A stretch of DNA of 5,854 nucleotides. Source: Clostridiales bacterium UBA929 (lineage in GTDB: Bacteria; Bacillota; Clostridia; Oscillospirales; UBA929). Under the pieces are notes generated by a model. The model was not told the origin of the DNA and did no database searches. It was given only the letters and a program-made list of their open reading frames with translations. Within the stretch, counting starts at the first letter, position 1. Every line of letters begins with the position of its first letter. Location of the stretch: contig DBDP01000031.1 of assembly GCA_002293625.1 (NCBI GenBank), positions 1 to 5,854 of the forward strand, in the 5' to 3' direction. The position numbers and the translations under genes were made by a program. Below, piece after piece: positions 3,579 to 5,854 of the stretch.

Positions 3579-5440
3579 GTATACATGTCCTCCATCGTGT
3601 TCATTTTTCTAAATTTGCGTATGGCGTAAGCGGCCGTCAGCGCCATTACCGCAAATATTCCCGCTATCCCCGCGAGATAGCTCCACCACGGCAGCGAAAA
3701 CCGCCCGGCAAGCCCCTTTTCAATCAGCCAAAATAGGGCGTAATTCAACGCGAACGTCACCGGAAGTCCGTAAATCAGCGTCTTGATGCCGTAAAACGCG
3801 CATTCGAACAGCATCATCCCGTTCATCGAGCGATCGTCCAACCCCACCGCGCGTAGCGCGGTCAGTTCCCGCCGCCGCAGGGCGACATCGGCTGATACGC
3901 TGATAAACACGTTGGCGACTGCGAGCAGGGTTAAAAACCCGGCAAAACTGTACAAAATGGCGAGCAGAATGGCGACAAGGTTCTGTCTTGGAACTTCTGC
4001 GTTGTATTGATCCGTTACGCTAATGCCCAGGGAACCCTCGGCGGCGGCAATTTGCTGCATCTCGGTATACGCGCGTTCCGGATCGGACGCCATGAATGAA
4101 AATTCATAAGTACGATAATCCGATTGTGTCTTAAAAATCGGGTACTCATCAACCAAAGACAACGGCAAGTAAACCTCTGCCCGCATTCCGCCGGCGGGAA
4201 TCAACCCGAACAAAGGAGTTGCGGTAATCTGGTTCGCCGTAAAAGTCAACCCGGGATCTGAATATGTTCGCAGTCCCACCTCCGTTCCGGGCAGAAAAAC
4301 GGTGTATCCCGGATAGGCCATCTCGCTGTCCACCGTATACAGCAAGACGGGCGCGAAATCAAAGCCTTCCCGTTCGGTGTATCGCCGGAAATACGCGTCG
4401 TTATAGATGTAAACCTCCGCGTGCAAAAAAGTCATATCATCAGGGCGCAGATTTTCACGCTCCATGTAATCGGGATTCATATCCTTTGCGGCATACGTTA
4501 GATTGACCGTCCCGGTACTCAGCACCGCCACCGCCTCGGTCACGCCGCCGACAGCCGATAGCTTCGCGAACAACGCGTCGCGCCCGGCGTAATCATGCGG
4601 AAGCGTCACGCTTATGTCGCGGGGATCAAGGTTTAGGTCGTATGTCAGCCTCCGTTCGGCAGACCAACCCGCCGCGCCCGCCATGACAAACAGCACAAAG
4701 CTCATGAACAGCGCGGTCAGCGTGCCGCGATACCGCCTCCGGTTCCGGCGGATGTTTTTCATCGCGAGCGCGCCGGGGAAGCCGAACAGTTTTTGTGTCA
4801 GGCGCGATACTTTCAAGTCTCTCGCCCGGATTTTCACGTCCGCCGTCATTCGGATCGCCTCAATGGCCGGTTGCTTGGCCGCCCGCCGTGCCGGAGCGTT
4901 TGCCGAGAGAAGGATCGTTCCGAGTCCCAACAGCGCGATTCCGATCAGGTAGGGAACGGAGATATACAGCGTGAGGTCGCCATGTCCCGGCAAACCTTCC
5001 CGAACCATGGGCCGGATAATATGCAGCGCCAGCGCCAGCAAACCGATACCAAGCCCGATGCCCGCCGGAATACCGAACGCGCTTATATACAGGCTCTCGG
5101 TCAAAACGGAACGTTTTATTTGCTTTTGCGTCGCGCCGACCGAGGCCAGAATACCCAGTTCCCGCGTGCGTTCGCTGACCGAGATGACGAACGACGTTCG
5201 GATCAGTACGATCGATACCGTAGCAAACAAAGCGAGAAACGCGAGGGATATGCCGCCGACTACCGCATAGAACTTACTATCGGTTACGCCGTTGAGCGCG
5301 TAATAGTGTTGCAAAGATGTAAAAACGCACACAGTAACCGTCAGCATTAGACTGGAGAGCGCTGCGCCGGCGGAAGCCGCGAACGTGCGCGCCCGGTTCT
5401 TTTTCAGCTCGGCCAACGCGACCATTCGCAGTACGTTCAT
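3575..5440 (-). CDS. FtsX-like ABC transporter permease, first of the pair
   Basis: This 621-residue paralogue of the downstream permease has the same plan: membrane segments near 20-42, 58-82, 113-142, 159-183, 239-260, 487-513, 542-572 and 584-606. The first-half coupling segment is RTRELGILASVGATQKQI (91-108), followed by PARRAAKQPAIEAIR. The second-half segment is RRRELTALRAVGLDDRSM, with the tail MNTMEDMYT. The extracytoplasmic domain (about 261-486) is rich in Tyr and Asp and does not resemble that of its partner by eye, although the membrane parts match closely. The pair thus looks like a duplicated gene whose sensing or binding domains diverged, giving an asymmetric heterodimer. The ATG (5440-5438) overlaps the ATPase TGA as ATGA. 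The only SD-like sequence is weak, so translational coupling to the ATPase gene is likely. No cysteine-rich or enzymatic motif is visible in the outer domain. Confidence 0.92.
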   Translation of the reverse strand: MNVLRMVALAELKKNRARTFAASAGAALSSLMLTVTVCVFTSLQHYYALNGVTDSKFYAVVGGISLAFLALFATVSIVLIRTSFVISVSERTRELGILASVGATQKQIKRSVLTESLYISAFGIPAGIGLGIGLLALALHIIRPMVREGLPGHGDLTLYISVPYLIGIALLGLGTILLSANAPARRAAKQPAIEAIRMTADVKIRARDLKVSRLTQKLFGFPGALAMKNIRRNRRRYRGTLTALFMSFVLFVMAGAAGWSAERRLTYDLNLDPRDISVTLPHDYAGRDALFAKLSAVGGVTEAVAVLSTGTVNLTYAAKDMNPDYMERENLRPDDMTFLHAEVYIYNDAYFRRYTEREGFDFAPVLLYTVDSEMAYPGYTVFLPGTEVGLRTYSDPGLTFTANQITATPLFGLIPAGGMRAEVYLPLSLVDEYPIFKTQSDYRTYEFSFMASDPERAYTEMQQIAAAEGSLGISVTDQYNAEVPRQNLVAILLAILYSFAGFLTLLAVANVFISVSADVALRRRELTALRAVGLDDRSMNGMMLFECAFYGIKTLIYGLPVTFALNYALFWLIEKGLAGRFSLPWWSYLAGIAGIFAVMALTAAYAIRKFRKMNTMEDMYT

Positions 5441-5854
5441 GAGCGTACCGTTTCATCCCGCAGAATCATCCCGTCCGCGACGGTGATCACGCGGTCGGCT
5501 TGGAGCGCGATTTTCTCATCGTGGGTGATGATGATTAACGTTTGGTTGTATTTCTTGTTTGAGAGTTTCAGCAGGTCGATGATTTCTTTGCTGGACTTGC
5601 TGTCAAGGTTGCCGGTCGGCTCGTCCGCCAGAATCAGGGCGGGGTCGTTGATCAGCGCGCGCCCAATCGAAACGCGCTGCTGCTGTCCGCCGGACAATTC
5701 GTTCGGCAGATGCCCCGCGCGGTCGGTCAGACCCGTTGTTTCCAAAATGGCGCGAAGTTTCTCTTTGTCCGGCTTGCGTTTATCCAGCAAGCGGGGGAGC
5801 ATGATGTTCTCCTCGGCGGTCAATGTGGGGATGAGGTTATAAAACTGATAGATA
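5437..5854 (-). CDS. ABC transporter ATPase (MacB/LolD/BceA type), C-terminal part
   Basis: The last 138 residues are present; the N-terminus with Walker A lies beyond the right edge. The visible part opens IYQFYNLIPTLTAEENIMLP, which holds the Q-loop glutamine and the family-typical F/Y-N-L-I-P-T-L-T-x-x-E-N. It continues with the signature LSGGQQQR, Walker B ALILADEP and the D-loop in TGNLDSKSS. The switch histidine is in IIITHD, and the tail is DRVITVADGMI. All motifs in this part are intact. The D-E-P-T-G-N-L-D wording and the FtsX-like partners place it in the family that powers MacB, LolCDE and BceAB-type transporters. It couples cytoplasmic ATP hydrolysis to the two permeases encoded downstream, with which it overlaps by 4 bp. 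Any operon promoter or two-component regulator would be outside the window. Confidence 0.95.
   Translation of the reverse strand, partial: IYQFYNLIPTLTAEENIMLPRLLDKRKPDKEKLRAILETTGLTDRAGHLPNELSGGQQQRVSIGRALINDPALILADEPTGNLDSKSSKEIIDLLKLSNKKYNQTLIIITHDEKIALQADRVITVADGMILRDETVRS

Noticed and set aside
4793..5350. A 185-codon open frame on the plus strand
   Set aside because: It is opposite the first permease and its translation is Arg/Gln/Asp-rich without domain features, a typical GC-rich antisense shadow.

Overview
The window looks like a piece of a Firmicutes chromosome, probably class Clostridia. The basis is strong GGAGG-type ribosome binding sites, textbook TTGACA/TATAAT promoters, hairpin-plus-U-tract terminators, and a three-gene ABC transporter operon of FtsX-like type. 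This assignment is inference; no marker gene is present. Every protein gene and the tRNA lie on the minus strand. The only plus-strand transcription unit I can support is a short noncoding RNA.

Read in the direction of transcription (right to left), the layout is as follows. (1) 5854-1722 holds an ABC exporter-like operon: the C-terminal two thirds of an ATPase, then two paralogous 8-TM FtsX-like permeases. Each junction is a 4-bp ATGA overlap, and a hairpin terminator follows at about 1663-1691. (2) 1652-1378 holds a compact module that standard gene callers would miss: a minus-strand promoter, a Shine-Dalgarno held in a GNRA-capped hairpin, a 24-codon cationic amphipathic peptide, and a convergent plus-strand promoter driving an RNA of about 90 nt. 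The two transcripts overlap over a perfect 11-bp inverted repeat that can serve as a shared terminator. This is the architecture of a type I toxin-antitoxin locus (compare Fst/par), but the peptide does not look like Fst. (3) 1311-1281 holds the tail of an unidentified reading frame and a strong minus-strand terminator. (4) 1269-541 holds a type II toxin-antitoxin operon: a Phd/YefM-like antitoxin and a PIN-domain (VapC-like) toxin overlapping by GTGA. A perfect 12-bp inverted-repeat operator straddles the promoter, and one or two terminators follow. (5) 475-265 holds a complete tRNA-Ser(GGA) unit with consensus promoter, encoded CCA and terminator. (6) 252-1 holds the promoter and first 64 codons of a VOC/glyoxalase-fold protein that runs off the left edge.

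The region between the transporter and the tRNA is accessory in character: two toxin-antitoxin-like modules sit side by side. An 18-bp direct repeat links the 3' end of the PIN toxin gene (565-582) to the 3' end of the small peptide gene (1485-1502), and three terminators share the same GCCGGAATCCGGC-type hairpin core. The best candidate for something undescribed is the small peptide/antisense RNA module at 1378-1652.
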